Position numbers and translations under genes: made by a program
Notes under the pieces: model-generated
What the model was told of the DNA's origin: nothing
The model's input: only the letters and a program-made list of their open reading frames with translations
Database searches by the model: none
Source of the DNA: Mycolicibacter icosiumassiliensis
GTDB taxonomy: Bacteria > Actinomycetota > Actinomycetes > Mycobacteriales > Mycobacteriaceae
Length of the DNA: 64,000 nucleotides
Assembly (NCBI RefSeq): GCF_900078685.2
Contig: NZ_LT546166.1
Coordinates: forward strand, 1,477,467-1,541,466
Direction: 5' to 3'
Shown here: piece after piece, positions 1 through 9,828 of the stretch
Layout of the letters: each line of letters opens with the position of its first letter
Numbering within the stretch: position 1 is the stretch's first letter

Positions 1-2
1 TG

Positions 3-164
3 CACCTGGCGAGCACCCGCATCCGGGCGCTGATGGCCGAACTGGCGCCCGGGTACGGCGGGGACTGCCCGGTCGCGGTGGTCTCTCGCGCGTCGCAGCC
101 GCAGGAGCTGGTGCTGCGCGGGACGATCACCGACATCGCCGATGCGGTCGAGGCGGCGGGTCTG
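3..164 (+). pseudogene. cobM: CobM C-terminal region in inverted orientation
   Basis: Read on the plus strand, this stretch encodes HLASTRIRALMAELAPGY, then CPVAVVSRASQPQELVLRG and TITDIADAVEAAGL. That matches the C-terminal third of precorrin-4 methyltransferases (the PEELVLRGTLADIA-type segment). It points toward the N-terminal half of cobM on the minus strand, so the two halves face each other. Both readings look family-like across 138-164, which suggests the junction formed at a short inverted repeat. It could be a real inversion or a foldback chimera at a contig end. Confidence 0.65.
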
Positions 165-449
165 CTCGAAGACCGCGCTGTACAGCGACGGATCCCCGGA
201 GACCAGCCGCACCACCGCACGGCCCGCCCGATGCGCGGTGACGATGCGGCCCACGATCGCGTCCAGATCCAGGTCGGCGGTGTCGACGAGGTCGGCCGTC
301 TGCGAGCAGTGCGCGAGCACCGTCGGGTCCAGGTAGCTGCCCGGGTAGAGCACCACGTCGGCGCCGGCCAGCAGCCGGGCGGCCCGCACCGTCAGCAGAT
401 CCGCCGCGCCCGGGCCGGCGCCGACGAACTGGACCGCTAACGCACCCAT
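138..449 (-). CDS. cobM: CobM, precorrin-4 C(11)-methyltransferase, N-terminal part (interrupted)
   Basis: This is the 5' part of the SAM-dependent methyltransferase that methylates C-11 of precorrin-4 in aerobic cobalamin synthesis. ATG at 449 opens with the tetrapyrrole-methylase glycine loop (VGAGPGAADLLTV), followed by LYPGSYLD and the second SAM motif SGDPSLYSAV near residue 90. Family similarity stops near EQTRRLDRIG, about residue 104, where a full protein would be about 250 residues. The frame stays open to the window edge, but what follows is the reverse complement of CobM's own C-terminal region, encoded on the other strand. The start lies 13 bases inside the end of cobIJ, so the two are probably cotranscribed. 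Confidence 0.8.
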
Positions 450-1945
450 CGTGGCGTCCACACCCGTCCGGCCGTCACCCGGGTTGACGAAGCACCCACC
501 AGGACAAGGCATTTCATGTCGATGGTGTCGGTGTCCAGCTCGCCCAGGGTGGTCACGGTGAGCGCCTCGGACTCCCGGCCGACGTCGCGGCCGATGACCA
601 CCACCGTCGCCGCGTCCCGGTGTTCCAGCAGCACCTTGCGTGCGATCGCGATCTGGTCGGGCCGGGCACGAGAGGCCGGGTTGTAGATCGCCAGCACCAG
701 ATCGGCTTCGGCGATCGCCCGCAGCCGGGACTCGATCACTGCCCAGGGCTTGAGTCGATCCGACAGGCTCAGCACCGCGAAGTCGGCCCCGATCGGGGCG
801 CCGGCCGCTGCGGCCACCGCCTGCACCGCCGACACTCCGGGCAGTACTCGAATCGAAACATGTTGGTACGCAGAATCATGGGCTGCCTCGAACACCGCGG
901 ATGCCATCCCGAACACTCCGGCGTCCCCGCCGGAGACCACCGCCACCTTCTCGCCGCGCGCGGCCAGATCCAGCGCGAACCGGGCCCGCTCCAACTCGAC
1001 GGTGTTGCCCGAGGTGTGCCGCTGCAACCCTTCGCGCTGCGGAACCCGCGCGACGTAGGGGCCGTAGCCCACCACGTGGTCGACGGTGGCCAGCGCCTCG
1101 GTGGCCTCGCCGGTGAGCCAGCCCTCGGGTCCGGGGCCGAGGCCGACCACGAGAAGTTCGGCGGCGGGGACGGATTCGATGGTGACGGCGACCTGATCTG
1201 CCGGGGTCCGGGAGCGCTGCCCGTTGCGGGAATCCCCGTCGACCACGATCAGCGACAGGTAGGGCACCTCGTCGGCTTCGTCCATTGCGGCGACCCGCAG
1301 CCAGCGCTGTTGCGGATGACTCGCCCGCTCGACGTAGTAGGCGTGCTCCAGGCGGCCCGCCGCGGCCAGGGCGCGGCGCACCGCCGGGAACGTGCGGCCC
1401 AGCTTCATGATGATGGCGCCGTCGGTGTCGGCCAGTCGCATCGCCAGCTCGTGCTCGCCCAAGGTGCCCGGCAGCACGGTCAGCACGTCGGTCTGGCGCA
1501 CCAGCGGCATCCCGAGCGCGGCGGTGGCGGCGCTGAACGCCGGGATACCGGGAATGATCTCGGTGTCGAAGCGCGCCGACAGCCGGTCGTGCATGTACAT
1601 GAACGAGCCGTAGAACAGCGGATCGCCCTCGGTCAGCAGCGCCACCGTGCGGCCCGCCGCCAGGTGGGCGGCCAGCCGTGACGCCGAGTCCTCGTAGAAG
1701 TCGGCGAGCGCTCCGGCATACCCGCCGGGGTGATCGGTGACCCCGGTGGTGACCGGGTAGCGCAGCTCCTCCTCGCGGACACCGGGCCGGATCAGGTCGG
1801 CCGCGATGGTGCGCGCATACGACGCCTTATTGACCCCGGCGTGGTAGGCCACCACGTCGGCGTCGCCGATGATCCGGGCCGCCTTGCGGGTGATCAGCTC
1901 CGGGTCACCGGGCCCCAGACCCACCCCGTAGAACGTGCCGGTCAT
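437..1945 (-). CDS. cobIJ: CobIJ, fused precorrin-2 C20- and precorrin-3B C17-methyltransferase
   Basis: This 502-residue bifunctional enzyme carries out two SAM-dependent methylations in aerobic cobalamin synthesis. The CobI half (about 1-237) begins GVGLGPGDPELIT and contains TEGDPLFYGSF and IIPGIPAFSA. The CobJ half (about 255-502) has a second loop VVGLGPGPEGWLTGEA, SGGDAGVFGMA, VLPGVSAVQA and IYNPASRARP. The fusion matches the mycobacterial CobIJ arrangement. ATG at 1945 overlaps the cobH stop by four bases (ATGA). The product acts in the cytoplasm and passes intermediates on to CobM and CobH. Confidence 0.95.
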   Translation of the reverse strand: MTGTFYGVGLGPGDPELITRKAARIIGDADVVAYHAGVNKASYARTIAADLIRPGVREEELRYPVTTGVTDHPGGYAGALADFYEDSASRLAAHLAAGRTVALLTEGDPLFYGSFMYMHDRLSARFDTEIIPGIPAFSAATAALGMPLVRQTDVLTVLPGTLGEHELAMRLADTDGAIIMKLGRTFPAVRRALAAAGRLEHAYYVERASHPQQRWLRVAAMDEADEVPYLSLIVVDGDSRNGQRSRTPADQVAVTIESVPAAELLVVGLGPGPEGWLTGEATEALATVDHVVGYGPYVARVPQREGLQRHTSGNTVELERARFALDLAARGEKVAVVSGGDAGVFGMASAVFEAAHDSAYQHVSIRVLPGVSAVQAVAAAAGAPIGADFAVLSLSDRLKPWAVIESRLRAIAEADLVLAIYNPASRARPDQIAIARKVLLEHRDAATVVVIGRDVGRESEALTVTTLGELDTDTIDMKCLVLVGASSTRVTAGRVWTPRWVR

Positions 1946-2607
1946 TCGGCATCCGAGGCGAGTGCGTTCAACGCCGACGAGGTGATCGCCGAGCCGCCGC
2001 GCCGACCGCGCACCGTCACGAACGGGATGTCGATGCCGTGGTCGGCGTGCAGTGCGGCCAACGCGGCTTTGGACTCGGCCGCGCCGATGAAGCCGACCGG
2101 GCAACCGACGATCACCGCTGGGCGCGGCCCGCCGTCGATGATCATTTCCAGCAGGTGGAACAGCGCGGTCGGGGCGTTGCCGATGGCGACGACGGCACCG
2201 GCGAGTTCGGGTTCCCACAGCGAGACAGCCGCCGCCGACCGGGTGGTTCCCCATTCCTTCGCCAGGTCCGGAACCCGTTCGTCGCGCAGGTAGCAGTGCA
2301 CCTCGTTGCCGGCCGGCAGCCGCCCGGCGGTCACCCCGACCGCCACCATCCGGGCATCGCAGAGGATCGGCGCGCCGCCGTCGAGTGCGGCCCGGCCGGC
2401 CGGCACCGCGTCGGGGTGAATCAACAAGTCCTTGGCGACGTCGGTCTGTCCGGCGCCGTGGATCATTCGCACCGCGAGGCGCTCCGCGCTCGCCGGGATG
2501 TGCGACAGGTCCGATTCACGGCGGATGGTCGCAAACGATTCGACGTAGATGGCCGGGCCGTTATCGATGTAGTCATAGCGCCGAGATGGGCGGGTCGGCC
2601 TGTTCAC
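1942..2607 (-). CDS. cobH: CobH, precorrin-8X methylmutase
   Basis: This is a 221-residue precorrin-8X methylmutase, which moves the C-11 methyl to C-12 to give hydrogenobyrinate. Visible family signatures are RMIHGAGQTDVA with the catalytic His near residue 48, GAPILCDARMVAVG, TTRSAAAV, AIGNAPTALFHLLE and the C-terminal TVRGRRGGSAI. I chose the GTG at 2607, which overlaps the cobG stop as GTGA, rather than a longer frame running back into cobG. The preserved four-base overlaps on both sides indicate a translationally coupled cobG-cobH-cobIJ operon. Confidence 0.93.
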   Translation of the reverse strand: MNRPTRPSRRYDYIDNGPAIYVESFATIRRESDLSHIPASAERLAVRMIHGAGQTDVAKDLLIHPDAVPAGRAALDGGAPILCDARMVAVGVTAGRLPAGNEVHCYLRDERVPDLAKEWGTTRSAAAVSLWEPELAGAVVAIGNAPTALFHLLEMIIDGGPRPAVIVGCPVGFIGAAESKAALAALHADHGIDIPFVTVRGRRGGSAITSSALNALASDAE

Positions 2608-3443
2608 CGGTGTGCCTCCTGCACCTGAGGGATGAAGATGCCGTGCCAGGGAGTCACGACCAGCTCGGGATGCCCCAGCAGCGAACACCCCAGCTCCGTT
2701 GTCAGCAACCCGTCGGGAACCCTCACATGCGTGCCGCCGGGCACCGAGCCGTAGGGTAGCGGACCCGACGGCTCGGGCAGCCGCGGATCGGCCGCCACGC
2801 TCGCCGGCGGCCTGCCCAGTTCCCGGACGTGCCAGGGCGCCTCGGGCCCGTCGCCGCGAGCGGCCTGAAACGCAGCCGCTACGGCGGCCAGCCGTTCGGC
2901 GGCGTCGTCAATGTCGGTCACGGCACCCCAGTGTTCGCCGATCCGCAGCTGCGCCGCCGTGTCGCTGAGCGCCACCAGGCCGGCATCGGCGGAGCGGTCC
3001 AGCAGGTCGCCGCGGCCGTCGTCGAGGACGAACAGGAAACGGCCGGGAAGCCCGGCAAGGCCTGGATCGGCGCACAGCAGCGCGTCCAGTCGTGCCGCCA
3101 CCGGGCGCAGGTCCGCCCGCCCGCCGGCGTAGCCGGTCTGCGGCGAGACCAGGATGTTGCGGACCAGCTCGTGGCTGCGCGACGGCAACAGCCCGGTCGA
3201 CTCCAGGGCGGCCACCGCATCGGGGGTGAGCTCACCCCCGTGATCGGCCAACCCGCGCAGCTGCAGGTTGGCCCGCTTGGTCAGGTAGATCGAACCGTCG
3301 GCGAACTCGGCGCTGACCTGCAGCAGGCGGGCCAGCGAGGTGGCCGGAAGTCGACCGCCGACCAGACGCAGCCGCACCAGCAGCCCGTCGTCGGCCACCC
3401 AGGGCCGCAGCACGCCCGGGCACCGGTCGGCCCTGATTCTCAT
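2604..3443 (-). CDS. cobG: CobG-like precorrin-3B synthase, lacking the C-terminal Fe-S region
   Basis: The 279-residue product resembles the N-terminal part of CobG, the nitrite/sulfite-reductase-like monooxygenase that makes precorrin-3B. The ferredoxin-like half domain is visible (LVRLRLVGGRLPATSLARL, then LTKRANLQLRGL and RNILVSPQTGYAGG), and the chain ends shortly after LVVTPWHGIFIP. Family members of about 360 residues or more continue into a region with the Cys motifs for a 4Fe-4S cluster. Here only three scattered Cys remain and the stop sits inside the cobH start. The gene may be truncated or may have lost the cluster, so activity is uncertain. Confidence 0.82.
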   Translation of the reverse strand: MRIRADRCPGVLRPWVADDGLLVRLRLVGGRLPATSLARLLQVSAEFADGSIYLTKRANLQLRGLADHGGELTPDAVAALESTGLLPSRSHELVRNILVSPQTGYAGGRADLRPVAARLDALLCADPGLAGLPGRFLFVLDDGRGDLLDRSADAGLVALSDTAAQLRIGEHWGAVTDIDDAAERLAAVAAAFQAARGDGPEAPWHVRELGRPPASVAADPRLPEPSGPLPYGSVPGGTHVRVPDGLLTTELGCSLLGHPELVVTPWHGIFIPQVQEAHR

Positions 3444-3470
3444 CCGTCACACCCGCCGCGTGGGGGACGG

Positions 3471-3582
3471 CATATGGCGGTTGCCCGGCTTGGAGCGACA
3501 ACACGAGTCCGGTCGTTCGCGCCGGTGCGTGCGAGAGGGAGCACCGCCTGATTGTCGCTCAGAGGCGGGCAACCATCATGCG
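3471..3582. repeat. Inverted-repeat intergenic element, copy 1
   Basis: Two arms of 21 bases (3481-3501 and 3552-3572) are near-perfect inverted repeats, beginning TTGCCC and ending GAGCGACAA, with about 50 bases between them. A second copy of the same arms lies at 31752-31848. This copy sits between the end of the enoyl-CoA hydratase gene and the start of cobG, both on the minus strand. It may act as a terminator or be a small non-autonomous mobile or palindromic element. Confidence 0.75.
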
Positions 3583-3616
3583 CCCGCCCTCCGGCGACGG
3601 GTGGGACTGGTGGGAT

Positions 3617-4278
3617 TTACCCGCCGAGTGCCGCCACCGCCGGACCGAACATGGTGTCCTTGATCGCGGCCAGCGTCCCCGAGTCCTTGCCGGCCAGCGG
3701 TCGCAGTAACTCGGTTGCTACCGGCGTCACCGCGCCCTCGGCGGCCGTGCTGTCCACAATGCCGAAGGCCGCGGCGTCCAGATACAGCCGCACCAGCAGC
3801 CCGTGGTCATCGACGCCACCTGAGCCTGCGGGGTCAGCTTGGCCTGGATCAGCGCCGCCATTCCGGCGGTGAACGGGATCCGGATGTCGACCTCGGGCAG
3901 GCAGAAGAAGCCGCGGTCGGCGCGCATCACCCGGAAGTCGTGGGCCAGAGCCAGCATCGCGCCGGCCCCGAACGCATGGCCGACCACCGCCGCCGCGGTG
4001 GGGATCGGCAGCGTCAGCACCCGCGCGAGCAGGGCGTGCACCCGGCCGACGTACCAGTCGGTGCGGTCGCCATTGGCCATCAGCCAGTCCAGGTCCAGGC
4101 CGTTGGTGTAGAACTTGCCGCCCGCCGTGGTCACCAGGCCGTGCGCCTTCCCCTCGGCGTTGGCGGCCAGCACGTCGTCGAGCACCCCATTGATCTCGTC
4201 GAGAAAGTCGGGGGAGAACCGGTTTTCGTCGTCACCGAGGTCCAACACGGCGATCTTGTCGTCATAGGTCAGGTTCAT
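3617..4278 (-). pseudogene. Enoyl-CoA hydratase/isomerase family gene with a frameshift
   Basis: The first 170 or so residues are a crotonase-fold protein: DDENRFSPDFLDEINGVLD, GGKFYTNGLDLDW, an oxyanion-hole stretch AAVVGHAFGAGAMLALAHD, and EVDIRIPFTAGMAALIQAKL. After ASMTTG the frame leaves the family and stops at 3727. In the next frame the family tail continues intact (LDAAAFGIVDSTA, LLRPLAGKDSGTLAAIKDTM) to a TAA at 3617. One base is missing, or two are extra, near 3800-3815. The start ATG (4278) overlaps the tetR stop as ATGA, so the pair forms an operon. The break may be a sequencing error or a real inactivation. Confidence 0.85.
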
Positions 4279-4889
4279 GGGGTGGATCCTTTCATTGGTC
4301 CGACGGACAGCACGGCGCGTACGGCGGCGTGCAGCTGGGCTCGGGCGGTGGCAGAGCCCAGCCGGTTGCGGCTGAGCACGATAGCGGTGGGCAGATCGAC
4401 GACGCAGGTGGTGATGGTGTCGACGGCGGCGGCGTCGCGGCGCTCCCACAGGGCGTCCGCGAGCCGGATAAGCAAGCCGACCAGCTCGGCGTCGGCGCCG
4501 CGCAGCCGCTCGGCCAGCTCCGGAGACAGGTCGTCGTCGGACAGTTCGTCGCGCTGGATCGCGAACAGCAACTTGCAGGCGTCGGGATGACGCTCAGCGA
4601 ACGCCACCGGCGCATCGGCGGCGGCAACCACGGCCTCGAGGGGATCCGAAACCGCGTCCACCAGCGCGCCCTGCACCGCCAGGAAGCGTCGGCTCGCCCG
4701 CAGCCAGGCGGCGCCAACCAGCCCAGCCCGCGAGCCGAAACCGTGATAGACCGCGCCGTTGGAGGCGCCGGTGGCCTCCCCGATCGCGCGAATCGTCACC
4801 GCCGCGGGGCCGGACCGCGCGGCCAGCGACTCGACGGCGTCGAGCACCTGCTCGGGGTCGTACACGCGCGGGCGGGGCACGGCCGTCAC
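4275..4889 (-). CDS. TetR/AcrR family transcriptional regulator
   Basis: This 204-residue protein has the TetR helix-turn-helix at about residues 15-60 (ESLAARSGPAAVTIRAIGEA, ASNGAVYHGFGSRAGL). It is followed by a helical ligand-binding domain. It reads into the crotonase-family gene with an ATGA overlap, so it most likely represses this small fatty-acid type operon. The GTG start lies one base from a perfect 10-bp palindrome that is probably its own operator, which implies autoregulation and a very short or absent 5' leader. The ligand cannot be deduced. Confidence 0.9.
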   Translation of the reverse strand: MTAVPRPRVYDPEQVLDAVESLAARSGPAAVTIRAIGEATGASNGAVYHGFGSRAGLVGAAWLRASRRFLAVQGALVDAVSDPLEAVVAAADAPVAFAERHPDACKLLFAIQRDELSDDDLSPELAERLRGADAELVGLLIRLADALWERRDAAAVDTITTCVVDLPTAIVLSRNRLGSATARAQLHAAVRAVLSVGPMKGSTP

Positions 4890-4890
4890 C

Positions 4891-4914
4891 GTAACAGAGC
4901 GAGCGCTCTGTTAC
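4891..4914. promoter_or_regulatory. Palindromic TetR operator
   Basis: Two perfect 10-base arms, GTAACAGAGC and GCTCTGTTAC, flank four bases (GAGC). The site touches the tetR start codon on one side and faces trpS on the other. Its symmetry and position fit the operator of the adjacent TetR protein. Confidence 0.85.
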
Positions 4915-4943
4915 CAGGTGCGGTCAGCAGAACCCCGGCGTGA

Positions 4944-6880
<1,937 letters not shown>

Positions 6881-6978
6881 CGGTGTAGACGGCACCCGAA
6901 ACGGGTAGTAGGGATTGCGGAGCGGGCCGTTTGGTTCCGCTCTGGGTCTGCCCGACTGCTCGTGGACGGAGGACGATC

Positions 6979-7926
6979 GTGGCGCACGAATCCGCAAATA
7001 CCTGGCCAAGTCTTCGTGTCGAGGACTGGGGCCCGACTCGGGACACCCTGCACATGTGGGCGCAGATCGTCGGCAAGGTCCGCCTGGCGCACGCACCCTT
7101 GGTCAACCACTGGTGGCAGGTGACGATGTACGTCACCCCGCGAGGGCTCACCACATCGGCAATCCCTTACGGTAGCGAAGTTTTCGATATCGAATTCGAC
7201 TTCATCGACCACCGGTTGGTGATTCGAAGCAGCTCTGGTGCCACTCGGGCCACTCCGCTTCGGGAGCAGTCGGTGGCGGAGTTCTACGCCACGGTCATGT
7301 CGATGCTGGCCGAATTGGGCCTGCAAACCCACATCCAATCTCACCCCAACGAGGTGGAGCCCGCCCTGCCGTTCGCCGGCGACGTCGAGCACGCTTCCTA
7401 TGACCCGGAGGCCGCCCACTTATTCTGGCGGCAACTGGTGCAGACGCACCGGGTGCTGGGCCGGTTCCGATCCCGGTTCATCGGCAAGGTCAGCCCCGTA
7501 CATTTTTTCTGGGGGGCAATGGATCTGGCCTGTACACGATTCTCCGGCCGACGCGCCCCGACGCACCCCGGTGGCGCACCCAACTGCGGGGACTGGGTGA
7601 TGGTCGAAGGTTACTCACACGAACTCAGCAGCTGCGGGTTCTGGCCGGGTGGCGGCGCTGAAGGCGGCTTCTACGCCTACGCCTACCCGGAGCCCGATGG
7701 CTTCGCCGACCACCCGGTTCGCCCCGCTGACGCGTTCTACAGCGCACAGATGGGCGAATTCGTCCTGCCCTACGAGGTAGTACGGCAAGCACCCGATCCG
7801 GACCAGGTTCTGCTGGACTTCCTGCAAGACACCTATGAAGCGGCGGCGGTGCGCGGCAACTGGGATCGCGGTGCCCTCGAAACGGACCCGGACCGCTGGC
7901 ACGCGCAATCACATGCACATGCTTGA
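6979..7926 (+). CDS. DUF5996 family protein
   Basis: The 315-residue product resembles DUF5996 proteins: WPSLRVEDWGPTRDTLHMW at the N-terminus, then VNHWWQVTMYVTPRGLTTS, HLFWRQLVQTHRVLGRFRS and a C-terminal YAYPEPDGFADHPV. There is no signal peptide or membrane segment. I prefer the GTG at 6979, preceded at a good distance by GGAGGA, over an upstream in-frame start at 6931. The function is unknown. It is not part of the M. tuberculosis gene order here, so it looks like an insertion between yihY and nagA. Confidence 0.8.
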   Translation: MAHESANTWPSLRVEDWGPTRDTLHMWAQIVGKVRLAHAPLVNHWWQVTMYVTPRGLTTSAIPYGSEVFDIEFDFIDHRLVIRSSSGATRATPLREQSVAEFYATVMSMLAELGLQTHIQSHPNEVEPALPFAGDVEHASYDPEAAHLFWRQLVQTHRVLGRFRSRFIGKVSPVHFFWGAMDLACTRFSGRRAPTHPGGAPNCGDWVMVEGYSHELSSCGFWPGGGAEGGFYAYAYPEPDGFADHPVRPADAFYSAQMGEFVLPYEVVRQAPDPDQVLLDFLQDTYEAAAVRGNWDRGALETDPDRWHAQSHAHA

Positions 7927-7948
7927 CCGGCGCCGCCCATGCGGTTTC

Positions 7949-8404
7949 TTACTTCTCGGCCCGAACGGGGTAGCGGCTCATGATCGATACCCGGTTGAAC
8001 GCGTTGATCGTGATCGCCGACCAGGTCAACAGCGAGACCTGATCGTCGGTGAGGTGCTCGCGCAGCAGGGTGTACTCGTCGTCGTCCAGGTGCGCCTCGG
8101 AGATCCAGGTGACGGCTTCGGCGATCTCCAGGGCAGCCCGCTCGGTGTCGGAGAACAGCTGGGTGTCCCGCCAGGCCGGCAACACGGCGATCCGCTGCAC
8201 GGTGTCACCGGCCTCCAGTAGCGCCTTGCTGTGCATGTTCAGGCAGAACGCGCACCCATTGATCTGGGACACCCGTAGATTCACCAGCTCCAGGACGGCC
8301 CGTGACAACCCGGCGTCGTCGGCACGAGCCCGGACCTCGGCTGCGGCATCCAGGTAGGCCCGGTAGACCGAGGCGGACTGCCTGTTGAGGGGGATCCGCG
8401 TCAT
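7949..8404 (-). CDS. Carboxymuconolactone decarboxylase/AhpD-like protein
   Basis: This 151-residue protein has the AhpD-type core VNLRVSQINGCAFCLNMHSK, with a CxxC pair near residues 52-55 and the following His, then a helical C-terminal half (LLREHLTDDQVSLLTWSAI). Such proteins are alkylhydroperoxidase-like thiol reductases. It starts two bases after the stop of the upstream acetyltransferase gene, so the two are cotranscribed. The substrate is unknown. Confidence 0.9.
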   Translation of the reverse strand: MTRIPLNRQSASVYRAYLDAAAEVRARADDAGLSRAVLELVNLRVSQINGCAFCLNMHSKALLEAGDTVQRIAVLPAWRDTQLFSDTERAALEIAEAVTWISEAHLDDDEYTLLREHLTDDQVSLLTWSAITINAFNRVSIMSRYPVRAEK

Positions 8405-8406
8405 GA

Positions 8407-8694
8407 TCAGTCGGCGACCGGGTCGACGAGGTCGGCGAACTCCGGGTGCTTGGTGATGTAGGCCTCCACGAATGAGCAGGTCGGCACCACGCGTTTGCCG
8501 GCCGCGCGGGTGTCGGCCAGGGCTGCGCCGATCAGCGTGCCGGCCAGGCCGCGTCCGCCGAACGCTTTGTCGATCACGGTGTGGTGGAAGATCCGCTGAT
8601 CGCCGTTCTCGATGTAGTCGGCGAACCCGGCCTGCTGGCCGTCGACGGTGATCCGGTACTGCCCGTTGTCGTGGGTGACGGTCGGTTCGCTCAT
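8407..8694 (-). CDS. Small GNAT-like N-acetyltransferase (YjdJ type)
   Basis: The 95-residue product is a minimal GNAT domain: GQQAGFADYIENGDQRIFHH, the acetyl-CoA loop region FGGRGLAGTLIGAALADTRA, and VVPTCSFVEAYITKHPEF. This pattern is typical of the small YjdJ/COG2388 acetyltransferases. I use the ATG at 8694; a GTG one codon upstream is possible. It lies just downstream of nagA on the same strand and is followed at two bases by the AhpD-like gene. Confidence 0.88.
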   Translation of the reverse strand: MSEPTVTHDNGQYRITVDGQQAGFADYIENGDQRIFHHTVIDKAFGGRGLAGTLIGAALADTRAAGKRVVPTCSFVEAYITKHPEFADLVDPVAD

Positions 8695-8703
8695 CACCGC
8701 AGC

Positions 8704-9828
8704 CTATCCGAGCCAGGCGCCGCGCCGCATTACCCGGCAGACCCGCCAATCCCGATCTAACACAACCAGGTCGGCGTCACGTCCGGCGGCCACGACACCT
8801 ACCCGGGTCAGCCCGAGGAGCCGCGCCGGAGTGGATGAGGTCATGCGCACGGCGTCGGTCAGGGCGGCATCGTCTGCCCCGAACAGTCGCACCGCAGTCG
8901 CGAACAGCCGGTCCATGGTGGCGGTGCTGCCGGCGATCGTCGTCGTGCCGTGCAGCCGGGCCACCCCGTCGTCGACGTCGACGTCGAGCCCGCCCAGGGT
9001 GAACACGCCGTCGCCGACTCCGGCGGCGGCCATCGCATCGGTGACCAACGCGACCCGGTCCGCACCGGCGGTGGCTATGACGTGCCGGATCACGCCCGCG
9101 TGCAGGTGCACGCCGTCGGCGATCAGTTCGACGGTCACCCGGGGATCGGACAGCAGCGCGGGCACCGGTCCCGGCTCGCGATGGTGCAGCGCGCGCATCG
9201 CGTTGAACAGGTGTGTGGCTACCCTTGCTCCGGCGTCGACCGCCCGCTGCGTCAGTTCGTAGCTGGCGTCGGTATGGCCAATGGCCACAACGATTCCCGC
9301 ATCCACCAGCCGCCGGATGGTCGGAAAAGCGCCGGGCAGCTCGGGCGCCAGTGTGACCATCGCGATTGCGCCGCCGCCGGCAACCAGCAGCGCGTCGACC
9401 TCGGCATCGCAGGGGGCGCGCAGCGCTCCGCTGTCGTGCGCACCGCAGTGCAGCCGGCTCAGCCACGGCCCCTCCAGGTGGATGCCGTCCACCACACCTC
9501 GCCTGGTCGCGGCAGCCAATGTATGCACCTGTGCCAGCAGGGTTTCCGGCGCAGCGGTCACCAAGCTGGCCAGGCCCCCGGTGGTGCCGTGCGAAGCGTG
9601 CAACGCCGCCGCGCGGTCCGGATCGTCGGCGTAGGAGACGCCAGCGCCGCCGTGCGAGTGCATATCGACGAAGCCGGGCACCAGCACGCAGTCGTCGAAC
9701 TCGGCGTCCGGCCGAACCGGAGGTGGCCCAGACCCGCAATCGGCGATCCGCTCCCCGGCCACCGACACCCAGCCGGGCCGGAGCACTGCGCCGTCGGCCA
9801 CGACCGCGCCCGCGGCGATGACGGTCAT
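8704..9828 (-). CDS. nagA: N-acetylglucosamine-6-phosphate deacetylase
   Basis: This 374-residue amidohydrolase-superfamily enzyme removes acetate from GlcNAc-6-phosphate. Metal and active-site motifs are visible in order: PGFVDMHSHGGAG, DGIHLEGPWLS, AIGHTDASYE, ATHLFNAM, IADGVHLH and the catalytic Asp in LVTDAMAAAG. ATG at 9828 overlaps the sugar transporter stop by four bases. The pairing suggests uptake and recycling of an amino sugar, as with sugI-nagA in M. tuberculosis. Confidence 0.95.
   Translation of the reverse strand: MTVIAAGAVVADGAVLRPGWVSVAGERIADCGSGPPPVRPDAEFDDCVLVPGFVDMHSHGGAGVSYADDPDRAAALHASHGTTGGLASLVTAAPETLLAQVHTLAAATRRGVVDGIHLEGPWLSRLHCGAHDSGALRAPCDAEVDALLVAGGGAIAMVTLAPELPGAFPTIRRLVDAGIVVAIGHTDASYELTQRAVDAGARVATHLFNAMRALHHREPGPVPALLSDPRVTVELIADGVHLHAGVIRHVIATAGADRVALVTDAMAAAGVGDGVFTLGGLDVDVDDGVARLHGTTTIAGSTATMDRLFATAVRLFGADDAALTDAVRMTSSTPARLLGLTRVGVVAAGRDADLVVLDRDWRVCRVMRRGAWLG

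Noticed and set aside
33..440. Plus-strand reading frame of 135 residues at the left end
   Set aside because: Only the first third resembles anything (CobM C-terminus); the rest is antisense to the CobM N-terminal half.
3444..3616. Possible cobalamin riboswitch upstream of cobG
   Set aside because: I see no B12-box-like sequence; the space is filled by the inverted-repeat element.
3795..3820. Small inversion as an explanation for the crotonase frameshift
   Set aside because: The two good frames differ by a number of bases not divisible by three, so an inversion alone cannot restore the frame.
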